A stretch of 64,000 nt of DNA from an uncultured Burkholderiales bacterium (GTDB lineage: Bacteria > Pseudomonadota > Gammaproteobacteria > Burkholderiales > Burkholderiaceae_C), in NCBI GenBank assembly GCA_945952065.1, contig CAMFGY010000001.1:124001-188000 (forward strand). Reading direction: 5' to 3'. The position numbers and the translations under genes are program-made. Positions 39,346-47,272 of the stretch are shown here, one piece after another; the first letter of the stretch is position 1; every line of letters starts with the position of its first letter. The notes beneath the pieces were generated by a model. That model was not told the DNA's origin and made no database searches. It worked only from the letters and a program-made list of their open reading frames with translations.

Positions 39346-40518
39346 ATGAATCGCGCAGGGACTTGGCAGCGGGAATGGGCCCGGCTGCGGGCCAGCCCTT
39401 TCGATCTGGCGCTCTTGTCTTGGCTGCCGCTCTTGATGGGCTTGCTGCTGGTCTGGGTGTTCGCCGCCGGCCAGCCCACGCGGCTGCCCATGGGCGTGCT
39501 GGACGCCGACCACAGCGCTTTGTCGCGCCAGTTGCTGCGCATGCTGGATGCGGCGCCGGGCCTGCGGCTGGCCGCGCAATACAGCGACGAAGCCGAGATG
39601 CAGCGCGATCTGCGCGCCGGCCATGTGTATGCCGCCTTGGTGATTCCGGCTGGCATGGCCGCCCATATCAAACGCGGCCACCCCTCCCACCCCGCGCAAC
39701 TGGCGCTGCTGCATAACGCCCAATTCAGCACCCACTCGGGCCTGATTCAAAAAGATGTGCGCAGCATGGTGGGCACCTTGTCGGTGGGCATCGAAATCGC
39801 CAGCCGCGAGAAGCGCGGCCAAAGCCCACAGGCCGCCAAGGCCGGCTTTGAGCCCATGCGCGCCAGCCTGCAGGCGGCTTACAACCCGGCCTTGAATTAC
39901 CAGCAATTCTTGGCGGCGGCCTTGCTGCCGGCCCTGCTGCATATGTTGGCCATGGTGGCGGGCGCTTGGAGCACAGGCACCGAGCTGCGCGACGCCACCG
40001 TGCCGCAATGGCTGGCCAGCAGCACGCAGCGGCCCTTGCGCGCCTTATTGCTCAAGCTCGCGCCGGCCTGGCTGCTGCTGAATGCGGTCAATCTGCTGCT
40101 GTGGTTGTTGATGCGCCAGCTCGGTCTGCTGCCCGAGGCCAGCTTGTTGGTGCTGCTGGGGCTGCATGGCCTGCTGCTGGCGGTGTATTTGGCACTGGGC
40201 GCCTTTGCGGCGCTGGCGGGCAGCTCGCTGCGCATGGCGCTGTCGGCGGCGGGCTTCATCACCGCGCCGGCCTTTGCCTATTCGGGCCTGGCGTATCCGC
40301 TGATGGCCATGCCGCCGGGGGCACGCCTCTGGGCCGAGTCCCTGCCGCTGACCTGGGTGCTGGAGGCCCAGGTCGGCCTGCTGCAACAAGGGCGCGCGGC
40401 CGCTGAGCTCGTGCCGCTGAGCGGCTGGCTGAGCCTGGCCTGTGCGCTTTTGCTGCTGGCCAGTGCCGCCTTGCTCAAGCGCGCTGCGCTCACACCGGCC
40501 TGCTGGGGAAGGCGTTGA
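39346..40518 (+). CDS. ABC-2 type permease (first of two)
   Basis: A 390-residue integral membrane protein. One N-terminal helix (LLSWLPLLMGLLLVWVFAAG), a large periplasmic domain (residues 45-190; PMGVLDADHSALSRQL) and about five C-terminal helices, the layout of YhhJ/YbhR-type ABC-2 permeases. It starts five bases after the adaptor stop. Such permeases normally need a separate ATPase subunit; none is encoded in this operon. Confidence 0.9.
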   Translation: MNRAGTWQREWARLRASPFDLALLSWLPLLMGLLLVWVFAAGQPTRLPMGVLDADHSALSRQLLRMLDAAPGLRLAAQYSDEAEMQRDLRAGHVYAALVIPAGMAAHIKRGHPSHPAQLALLHNAQFSTHSGLIQKDVRSMVGTLSVGIEIASREKRGQSPQAAKAGFEPMRASLQAAYNPALNYQQFLAAALLPALLHMLAMVAGAWSTGTELRDATVPQWLASSTQRPLRALLLKLAPAWLLLNAVNLLLWLLMRQLGLLPEASLLVLLGLHGLLLAVYLALGAFAALAGSSLRMALSAAGFITAPAFAYSGLAYPLMAMPPGARLWAESLPLTWVLEAQVGLLQQGRAAAELVPLSGWLSLACALLLLASAALLKRAALTPACWGRR

Positions 40519-40520
40519 TC

Positions 40521-41657
40521 ATGCGCACCTGGTTCAGCACCCTGATCCAAACCTGGCGCGCGGCCTTGTCTGACAAGGGCACGCTGCTGATGTTCATCAT
40601 CGCGCCGATTCTGTACGCCTTTTTCTACCCCTGGCCTTACACCACACAGCAGCTGCGCCGTGTGCCCGTGGCCATCGTGGACCAAGACCACAGCAATCTG
40701 GCCCGCCAGATCGGCCGCTTCACCCAAGCCAGCCCGCGCCTGGATCTGCGCTTCGTCACCGCCAGCGAGGCCGAGGCCCGGCGCGCCATGGCGCGGCGCG
40801 AGATCGAGGGCTATGTGCTGCTGCCGCAAGACCTGAAGCGCGACGTGCTGCGCGGCCAGGGCGTGGTGGTGCCGGTGCTGGCCGATGGCGCTTACTTCCT
40901 CATCAACAAAGTGGTGCTCAGCGGCTTTGGTGAGGTGCTGGGCACGGTCTCGGCCGGCGCGGAGCTGCGCCAGCTGCAAGCCCGGGGGGCGTCCAAGCAT
41001 CAGGCCGCGCTGAACCGCAGCCCCTTGAACCTGAGCTTGGTGCCGCTCTACAACAAGACCGAGGGCTATGGCAGTTATGTGGTGCCGGCCGTGGCCGTGC
41101 TGATCGTGCAGCAGCTGCTGCTGATTGGCACCGCCATGTGGGTGGGCACTTGGTTTGAAAGCCCGCGACCGCGGGAGCCGCTGCTGGGCGTGTGGAGTGC
41201 GCGCACCACCGCTTTTGCCGGCCTGGGCCTGCTCTCGGCGGCTTGGTTCTTCGGCCCGGTGTTTCGGTTTTTCGACTACAGCTATGGCGGCAATGTCGGC
41301 GCGGCCTGTCTCTTGCTGCTGCCGTTTTGTTGGGCGATTGCGGCCCTGGGGGTCGCCCTGGGCGCGCTCTTGGCCGACCGCGAGCGGTCCATGCAGGCGC
41401 TGCTGTGCACCTCGCTGCCGATGGCTTTTTTGAGTGGCTTTTCCTGGCCGCGCGAGGCCTTGCCTGCGGCGCTGTTCAATCTGGGCGAGGGCATTCCGGC
41501 GGTGGTGGGCATTCAGGCCTTTGTGCGCTTGAACCAAATGGGCGCCAGCCTGGACGAAGTGTGGCCATACGCACGCTTGCTGGTCTTGCAGGCCCTGGGC
41601 TTCAGCCTGCTGGCGGCCTGGGCCTTGCAGTGGCGGGCGCGGCGCTCAGGCGCTTGA
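40521..41657 (+). CDS. ABC-2 type permease (second of two)
   Basis: A 378-residue paralogue of the previous permease with the same layout: helix (GTLLMFIIAPILYAFFYPW), periplasmic domain (RVPVAIVDQDHSNLARQI) and C-terminal helices. GGGGAAGG eight bases before ATG 40521 supports that start; TTG 40515 is in frame but would overlap the preceding stop. Pairing of two related permeases suggests a heterodimer. The last 56 bases overlap the convergent GNAT gene. Confidence 0.9.
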   Translation: MRTWFSTLIQTWRAALSDKGTLLMFIIAPILYAFFYPWPYTTQQLRRVPVAIVDQDHSNLARQIGRFTQASPRLDLRFVTASEAEARRAMARREIEGYVLLPQDLKRDVLRGQGVVVPVLADGAYFLINKVVLSGFGEVLGTVSAGAELRQLQARGASKHQAALNRSPLNLSLVPLYNKTEGYGSYVVPAVAVLIVQQLLLIGTAMWVGTWFESPRPREPLLGVWSARTTAFAGLGLLSAAWFFGPVFRFFDYSYGGNVGAACLLLLPFCWAIAALGVALGALLADRERSMQALLCTSLPMAFLSGFSWPREALPAALFNLGEGIPAVVGIQAFVRLNQMGASLDEVWPYARLLVLQALGFSLLAAWALQWRARRSGA

Positions 41658-42135
41658 GCATCAGCACCCCGGTCGCATTGGCCTGATAAGCGCCAAAGGC
41701 CGCGCAGCGCTGGTAGCCCAGGCTGGCATACAGCGCCAGCGCTTCGGGCTGATGCACGCCCGTTTCTAAGCGGGCCCAGCCGATGCCCTGCTCGCACAAG
41801 CTTTGCTCCAAATGCTGCATCAGGCGCCGGGCCAGCCCCTGGCGGCGCGCCTGCGGCAGCACAAACACCCGCTTGATCTCGCCGACCGGCTGGCCGTCCT
41901 CTTGCAGCAGGTGTTTGACAGCGCCGCAGGCCACGCACTGCCCACCCTGCCAGACGCCCAGCATCAGGCCGGGCGCTGCGGCCAAGGCGGCAGCGCTCTC
42001 CAGATGCGCCTCAATGCCCGGATAGAGCGCGCGCATCATCGCGTCCGAAGCGGCGAGCAAATACGCCGCCTCGGCCGACAAGGGATGCAAGGCCGTGATG
42101 GCGACATCCGCAGGAACAGGGTCAGCAGGCTTCAT
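41602..42135 (-). CDS. GNAT-family N-acetyltransferase
   Basis: A 177-residue acetyltransferase. The acetyl-CoA binding motif is EIKRVFVLPQARRQGLARRLMQHLE (R/Q-x-x-G-x-A), followed by LETGVHQPEALALYASLGY typical of GNAT motif B. The substrate is unknown. The C-terminal coding end overlaps the exporter permease gene tail to tail. Its start lies 47 bases from the divergent DJ-1-like gene. Confidence 0.9.
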   Translation of the reverse strand: MKPADPVPADVAITALHPLSAEAAYLLAASDAMMRALYPGIEAHLESAAALAAAPGLMLGVWQGGQCVACGAVKHLLQEDGQPVGEIKRVFVLPQARRQGLARRLMQHLEQSLCEQGIGWARLETGVHQPEALALYASLGYQRCAAFGAYQANATGVLMLKRLSAAPATARPRPPAG

Positions 42136-42182
42136 CGTCGAGCTAGGTTTGCAGCGCAGGGCTGGAGGTCCACAATGCGGCC

Positions 42183-42806
42183 ATGAACACCTTGGCCAGC
42201 ACGCGAATCGCCATTGTCAGCTTTGAAGGCTTTGACGCGCTGGACAGCTTTTTGCTGCTGGGCATGTTGAACCGCTTGCGCGCCCAGGGCTGCTGGGCCG
42301 AGCTGTGCGGCCCGGCCCATGCGCTCACCGCGCAGCAGGGGGTGACGGTCACGCTGCAAAGGCCCCTGGAATGGGCCAATGAGGCCGAGGTGGTGGTGTT
42401 TGGCGCAGGGCTTTACCACCGCGCCATTGCCGAGAACTCGGCTTTGTTGGACCGCTTGCAGCTGGACCCGCTGCGCCAGCTGATCGGCGCGCACAGCTCC
42501 GGCGTTTTGCTGCTGGCACGCTTGGGCTTGCTGGGTGAGCAGCCGGTCTGCACCGATCTCATCAGCAAGCCCTTTGTGCAAGAGGCCGGGGTGCGGGTGC
42601 TGGACGATGAAGCCTTCCACGCCCACGGCCCCATTGCCACCGCAGGCGGCTGCCTGGCAGCCCAGTACCTGGCCACCTGGGTGATGCTGCACAAGGCCGG
42701 TGCGGCAGCCACCCTGGCGGCCTTGCATGAGCTGGCACCGGTGGGCGAGCAGGCGGCTTACGCCCAGAAATTGCTGGGCGTGGTAGCGCCCTTCATGGGC
42801 TCATAA
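42183..42806 (+). CDS. DJ-1/PfpI-family protein lacking the usual nucleophilic Cys
   Basis: A 207-residue protein of the DJ-1/PfpI/ThiJ superfamily: RIAIVSFEGFDALDSFLLLGML at the N terminus, EVVVFGAGL, then GAHSSGVLLLARLGLLG at the nucleophile elbow. In isonitrile-hydratase-like members that elbow reads VCTG; here Ser105 replaces Cys, so the classic Cys chemistry is probably lost. ATAGGCLAAQYLATW corresponds to the following conserved helix. It may be a ligand-binding or regulatory relative. No close operon partner. Confidence 0.85.
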   Translation: MNTLASTRIAIVSFEGFDALDSFLLLGMLNRLRAQGCWAELCGPAHALTAQQGVTVTLQRPLEWANEAEVVVFGAGLYHRAIAENSALLDRLQLDPLRQLIGAHSSGVLLLARLGLLGEQPVCTDLISKPFVQEAGVRVLDDEAFHAHGPIATAGGCLAAQYLATWVMLHKAGAAATLAALHELAPVGEQAAYAQKLLGVVAPFMGS

Positions 42807-42821
42807 AGCCACTGCGCCTGC

Positions 42822-43784
42822 TCACAGCGGTTTGACGGCAATGCAGATCTGGCAGCTGAAGACGCCGCTGTCCGGGTCTTTCTGGGCCTGGGCCGCATAG
42901 CGCTCAAAGAAGGGGCGCTCGTCCAGCTGCATGCCGCTGGCCGGCAGCCATTGGCCCAGCAACTCGGTCCAAGCGGCCGGCATGTCCGATGCCCGCCCGC
43001 GAAACTCCGCCACCGCGTAAACGCCGCCGGGCAAGTCGCAGAGGTTGACCGGGTTGCGCGGGACAAAGTCGGGCCCCACTTCGACGCAGGCGTCGTAGCG
43101 ACATTGCGCCGGGCGCGTGACGCTGGGGTCGTCCAAACCGATGCCGTAGCAATCGTGCTCGTTCAAACCCTGGGCGGCCCGCCAAGGCAGAAAGGTCTCG
43201 GCCCAGAATCGGCTGATGCTGGGGCCGTAAGGGCCGATATGGCGCATATAGGCCACACGGACCGGGGCCAGTTTCTGCACTCGCACTTCAGTCAAAACAC
43301 GCATTTGAAACTCCTGTTGAATGGAGTCCGCATGATGGTTGGCGCCGCCGCCCCAGGCCTGATCCCGCTTGCGCATCGCCTGATCCAAATTGCTCTGCAC
43401 TGCGCTCGGCCCCAGCTGCAAAGCCTGGCTGCGCCAAGCCGTGGGCGAATGGCCGAACTTTTGCTTGAAGGCGCGCGCAAAAGCTTCGCCAGACCCAAAG
43501 CCGACCGCCAAGGCCACCTCCAAGACCGAGATCCGCTGGCCGCGGCGCAGCATCAAGGCACCCACCTCCAAGCGTCGGCGGCGCAGATAGTCCCCCAGGG
43601 TCTCGCCCATCCAGACCGCAAAAAGGCGATGGAAGTGAAAGGGCGAGAAATTCGCCACGGCGGCCAGATCAGGCAAGGCCAGGGCTTGATCCAAATGCCG
43701 GTCGATGTGGTCGAGCACCCGGTTCATGCGCTGGGTGTATTCGTGCCGGCTGCGCGCCGCAGGTGTGAGGGCCTCGCTGCTCAT
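42822..43784 (-). CDS. AraC-family regulator with GyrI-like effector-binding domain
   Basis: A 320-residue regulator: AraC helix-turn-helix at residues 15-115 (LPDLAAVANFSPFHFHRLF, VALAVGFGSGEAFARAFKQKFG) followed by a GyrI-like small-molecule binding domain at about 165-320 (VRVQKLAPVRVAYMRHIGPY, FVPRNPVNLCDLPGGVYAV). This Rob/SoxS-GyrI architecture typically controls drug or stress responses. Its start overlaps the stop of the S9 peptidase gene (ATGA), so it is the second gene of that leftward operon. Confidence 0.93.
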   Translation of the reverse strand: MSSEALTPAARSRHEYTQRMNRVLDHIDRHLDQALALPDLAAVANFSPFHFHRLFAVWMGETLGDYLRRRRLEVGALMLRRGQRISVLEVALAVGFGSGEAFARAFKQKFGHSPTAWRSQALQLGPSAVQSNLDQAMRKRDQAWGGGANHHADSIQQEFQMRVLTEVRVQKLAPVRVAYMRHIGPYGPSISRFWAETFLPWRAAQGLNEHDCYGIGLDDPSVTRPAQCRYDACVEVGPDFVPRNPVNLCDLPGGVYAVAEFRGRASDMPAAWTELLGQWLPASGMQLDERPFFERYAAQAQKDPDSGVFSCQICIAVKPL

Positions 43785-45835
43785 GGCGCTCCGGTTCGGG
43801 CCTCGGCCGGCGCCAGATGCTGGCCCAGAAATTTTTCCAGGCGCTTGGCAAAGTCCAGCTGCGTGCTTTGCATGCGCCAGCCATGCGCCTCATTGGCATA
43901 GCTGACCCATTCCGGCGGGCGCCCCGCCTCGCGCAGGGCCGCGCGCAAACGCTCGCCATGGGCCAGCGGCACCCGCAGATCGCTTTCACCAAAGGCCAGG
44001 AGCAAGGGGGCCTTGATGCGCTGGGCCTGGGCCAGCGGTGAGTTGGCGGTCAACATGGCGGCATCTTTCTCCACATCCCCCACCATCTCGGGCAGCAAAT
44101 GCTTGCGCTGCACGCTGCTGGTGTCGTCCTCCACCCACCACGAGCCCTTCAGCAGCAAGAAGGGGTCGGTCACCGCCACCCAGGCCACACCGCAACGGTA
44201 TAGCTCCGGATGTTTGACCAAGCCCATCAAGGCGCTGTAGCCGCCATAGCTGGCGCCGGCAATGCAGGCCTGGCTGCTGGCCAAGCCCTGCTTTTGCGCC
44301 CACAGCAAGGCATCGGCCACATCGTCTTGCATGGCCTGCCCCCATTGCTTCCAGCCCGCTCGGAAATGCGCGTCACCGTAGCCGGTGCTGCCGCGGAACT
44401 CCGGCGCGATCACCAAATAGCCGCGTGAGGCCAAAAACTGCTCCATCGGATCCCAGCGCCAATGGCCACCCCGCACCCAGGGGCCACCGTGCACCAAGAC
44501 CACCGCCGGCGCCGGCTGGCCCGCCTTCAGGCCGCGCGGCTGGGTCAGCCAGACCGGCAGATCGCGGCCATCACGGGCCTGGATGCGGTGCAAGTCCACG
44601 CGCGCCATCTGCTGGGGCTCGATGCCGTCCATCACCGTGCTGATCAATTGCAAGCGCCGACTGCTGGCTTCAAAAAGATACAGGCGGCCCGGTTCGGTGT
44701 CGGAGAAAGAACGCACCAGCACCACCATGTCTTCAGCCCCGCAGCGACGGCAACTCAAGCGGTTGACTCGGCCCGGCAAGGCATCGTCGATCAAAGCCTG
44801 GGTGCGCTTCATCGCCTCGTCGTACCAGACGGTTTGTTCCCCATCGGTGTCCAGCCTGACCCCCAAGGCCTGCCCACCGGCGCGCAGAATCAGGCTGCCG
44901 TTGAAGTCAAAGCCCGGCGCGCTGACCAGGGCCGGGCGCTGCGGCTGCTGCTTGGCAAAGTCATAGCGGCTCAACACGCCAAAGCCTTGTGGCCCCTGGC
45001 TGTCTTTGACGAACAACTGGCCTGTATCGTCCACCGCCAAGGGCTGGAAGGGCAGGTTCATCAGATCGCTGTCCAGCAGCTGTCGCCAGCTGCTGTCGGT
45101 CGGCCCGCGCCAATACACGCCGGCGCGCTGGTCTTTTTGAGTGATGGCAACCCGCGGCTCGCCCTTGCTGTCAAACAGCCATTCAACGACCCGTGCCGGT
45201 GCGCCCACAATGTCCAGCGCGCGGGTGCGACCACTGCGCACATTCAGCCACATCGGCGTCAGCGACTGCAATCGGTTGTCGCCAAAGTCCATGCGTCCGA
45301 TCACCACCTCGTCGGGCGCAACACCCTCTTGCGGCTCAGGCACTTTCAGCAGGATATGGTTCCACTCCAAGCTGCGATCAAAGGAATTGCCATTGCTGAT
45401 GAAGGCTTTGCCCTGGCGCTTGACCAGAAAGCGCAGCTCGCTCCCATCGGGCTTGGCGGAGAACAGCCCCGGGGCGACACGCCGGTCTTCTCCGCCCCCT
45501 GCGGCCAAATCCACCACGCTGAACACCAGTCGATCGTCGCCCACCCAATCGAACTGATAGATGTCGGCATCGTTGAAGCTGCCGGTTCGCATCGCTTTGT
45601 AGTTCTGGCTCAGATCCAGCACCACCAAACCGATGCGGGTGCCGCCCTTGGAGGTGGTCAAGGCCAGCAGCTTGCCCGAGGGCGAGAGCTTGGCCTCCAA
45701 GATCGCGGGGTATTGAAAAAAGCGCTCGACCGGAATCGCGGCCGGCCCCTCGGCCGCAATGGCGCCGCCCGCTGCGCACTGCAGCAGCGCAAGCGTGGAC
45801 AACAGCTTGCGCCAAACCCTGGATTTCCACAGCAT
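43781..45835 (-). CDS. S9-family prolyl oligopeptidase-like serine peptidase, exported
   Basis: A 684-residue peptidase. GGGGAGGG before ATG 45835 fixes the start, giving a signal peptide (LLSTLALLQCAAGGAIAAEG); upstream in-frame ATGs would bury it. Residues 40-400 form a beta-propeller-like region; the C-terminal alpha/beta hydrolase carries Ser529 in GASYGGYSA, Asp in FGESDLRVP and His in ANEAHGWR. Such enzymes cut peptides after Pro or Ala in the periplasm. It is translationally coupled to the AraC-GyrI gene. Confidence 0.93.
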   Translation of the reverse strand: MLWKSRVWRKLLSTLALLQCAAGGAIAAEGPAAIPVERFFQYPAILEAKLSPSGKLLALTTSKGGTRIGLVVLDLSQNYKAMRTGSFNDADIYQFDWVGDDRLVFSVVDLAAGGGEDRRVAPGLFSAKPDGSELRFLVKRQGKAFISNGNSFDRSLEWNHILLKVPEPQEGVAPDEVVIGRMDFGDNRLQSLTPMWLNVRSGRTRALDIVGAPARVVEWLFDSKGEPRVAITQKDQRAGVYWRGPTDSSWRQLLDSDLMNLPFQPLAVDDTGQLFVKDSQGPQGFGVLSRYDFAKQQPQRPALVSAPGFDFNGSLILRAGGQALGVRLDTDGEQTVWYDEAMKRTQALIDDALPGRVNRLSCRRCGAEDMVVLVRSFSDTEPGRLYLFEASSRRLQLISTVMDGIEPQQMARVDLHRIQARDGRDLPVWLTQPRGLKAGQPAPAVVLVHGGPWVRGGHWRWDPMEQFLASRGYLVIAPEFRGSTGYGDAHFRAGWKQWGQAMQDDVADALLWAQKQGLASSQACIAGASYGGYSALMGLVKHPELYRCGVAWVAVTDPFLLLKGSWWVEDDTSSVQRKHLLPEMVGDVEKDAAMLTANSPLAQAQRIKAPLLLAFGESDLRVPLAHGERLRAALREAGRPPEWVSYANEAHGWRMQSTQLDFAKRLEKFLGQHLAPAEARTGAP

Positions 45836-45910
45836 CGTGCCCTCCCCGAGCATGGTCTTTTGCCTGTGCCCGGCAGGTCGCTGTGCCGGCCGAGCCCGGG
45901 CGAGCATAGC

Positions 45911-46111
45911 TCAGCCCGAGCTGTCTCGGCGGCGCCGACCGCGCAGGCCAAACACCACCGCCACGGTCGGCAAAACCGCCAAGGCAGCGCTGGCCAAAAG
46001 GTCGGCCCAACCGTCCGCCACCAAGGCCAGCAGCAGGCCCAGCAGCGTGAGCAGGCCCAAGCCCAAAGGCCAGCCCCACAGCTGCCAATTGAAGCGCGGC
46101 TGCGTCTTCAT
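45911..46111 (-). CDS. Small membrane protein, third gene of the TonB receptor-PepSY operon
   Basis: A 66-residue protein with two probable membrane helices (LWGWPLGLGLLTLLGLLLALVA and LLASAALAVLPTVAVVFGL) and a basic tail (RGRRRRDSSG). ATG 46111 overlaps the PepSY stop (ATGA). Small two-helix proteins are often encoded after siderophore-receptor PepSY genes; the exact role is unknown. Confidence 0.78.
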   Translation of the reverse strand: MKTQPRFNWQLWGWPLGLGLLTLLGLLLALVADGWADLLASAALAVLPTVAVVFGLRGRRRRDSSG

Positions 46112-47253
46112 CGGCCCCCTTCCGTGCCCAAGGTCGCGGCAGAAGGCAGCCCCGGCGCGCGTGCGCGGCCATGCTTGCCCCACCACAAGACCAGGCCACT
46201 GCCCAAGACCACCAGGGTCAAGAGGTCCAAAACGGCCCAGATGATTTTCAAAGGCAAGCCGCCGTAGTCCCCAAAATGCAGGGGCTGCGAAATCAGCAAG
46301 GCGGTGATGTACCAAGGCGGCTCCCGGCTGGTGCTGAACTGCGCATGGCGTGCATCCACCAAGACCGGCTGGTACAGCCTGGCGCTCAGCGGCGTTTGGC
46401 CGCGCATGAACAAAGCATAGTGATAAGGGCTGGCCATCATCGTGCCCGGGAAGGCCACAAAGCCCAGCTGCTTGTCGGGCTCGGCAGCGCGGGCCAGCTC
46501 AGCGGCTTGCTGCAGAGAGCCCAGTTGCTTGGGGCGGGCCTGGCCTTGATAGGGCGCCACCATGGCGCTGACCTGCTCGACCTGCCAGAGTTTGATCAGC
46601 AGATCGGCCCAGGTGTTGATCACCCCGGTGCCGCCCACCACCAAGGCCCAGACCAAGGTGACCATGCCCAGCAAATTGTGCTGATCCAACCAGTACAAGC
46701 GGCGCGAGCGCTGGCGGCGCACGGTGCCAAAGTCCAGCTTGCGCATGAACGGCCCGTACAGCACCACGCCCGACACCAAGGCGGCCAGCAGCAAGACGCC
46801 CATGGCGCCCAGAAACAGCTTGCCGGGCAGATCGGCGAACAAGTCGACATGCAGGCGGAACATCAGGTACATCAGCCCTTCATCCGGCTTGGGCTGGGCC
46901 AGGATCTGGGCCGTGCGGGCGTCGATCAGCACTTGGCGCGTGCCCTCGGTGGCGGCCGCATCCGGCCCCAAGGTGGCGTGCCAAAGCGCGGGCTCCTCGG
47001 CCTCCTGGAACAGGTATTGCAAAGCCATGCCGGGCTCGGCCGCCAGCGCAGCGGCCACCACCCGGTCCAGGCTGGCCATGGGCGTGTCGCTGGGCAGCGG
47101 CGGCGCCTCCACTTCCGTGCCCAGCCAATGTCCGATCTCGTGATGGAAGATCAGCGGCAGGCCGGTCAGGCACAGCAGCAGCATGAAGACGGTGCAGATC
47201 AGGCTGGACCATTTGTGCACCCAGGTCCAGCGGCGCAGCGCAAGGGCTTGCAT
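46108..47253 (-). CDS. PepSY-associated membrane protein (iron-siderophore reductase-like)
   Basis: A 381-residue protein with four membrane helices: LICTVFMLLLCLTGLPLIF at the N terminus, two central helices (FLGAMGVLLLAALVSGVVLY, GMVTLVWALVVGGTGVI) and one C-terminal (IIWAVLDLLTLVVLGSGLVLWW). His residues near the helix ends (WVHKW, FHHEIGHWL, RLHVDLFADLPG) could bind haem. Members of this family, such as FoxB-like proteins, release iron from siderophores at the inner membrane. It lies 19 bases after a TonB receptor gene and overlaps the small membrane protein, forming a Fur-type iron operon. Confidence 0.92.
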   Translation of the reverse strand: MQALALRRWTWVHKWSSLICTVFMLLLCLTGLPLIFHHEIGHWLGTEVEAPPLPSDTPMASLDRVVAAALAAEPGMALQYLFQEAEEPALWHATLGPDAAATEGTRQVLIDARTAQILAQPKPDEGLMYLMFRLHVDLFADLPGKLFLGAMGVLLLAALVSGVVLYGPFMRKLDFGTVRRQRSRRLYWLDQHNLLGMVTLVWALVVGGTGVINTWADLLIKLWQVEQVSAMVAPYQGQARPKQLGSLQQAAELARAAEPDKQLGFVAFPGTMMASPYHYALFMRGQTPLSARLYQPVLVDARHAQFSTSREPPWYITALLISQPLHFGDYGGLPLKIIWAVLDLLTLVVLGSGLVLWWGKHGRARAPGLPSAATLGTEGGR

Positions 47254-47272
47254 GGTGTGGCGGCGCGCGGCT

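Noticed and set aside
44462-46267. A 601-codon frame antisense to the S9 peptidase
   Set aside because: The opposite strand encodes the catalytic Ser, Asp and His motifs and a signal peptide; this frame is low-complexity antisense sequence.
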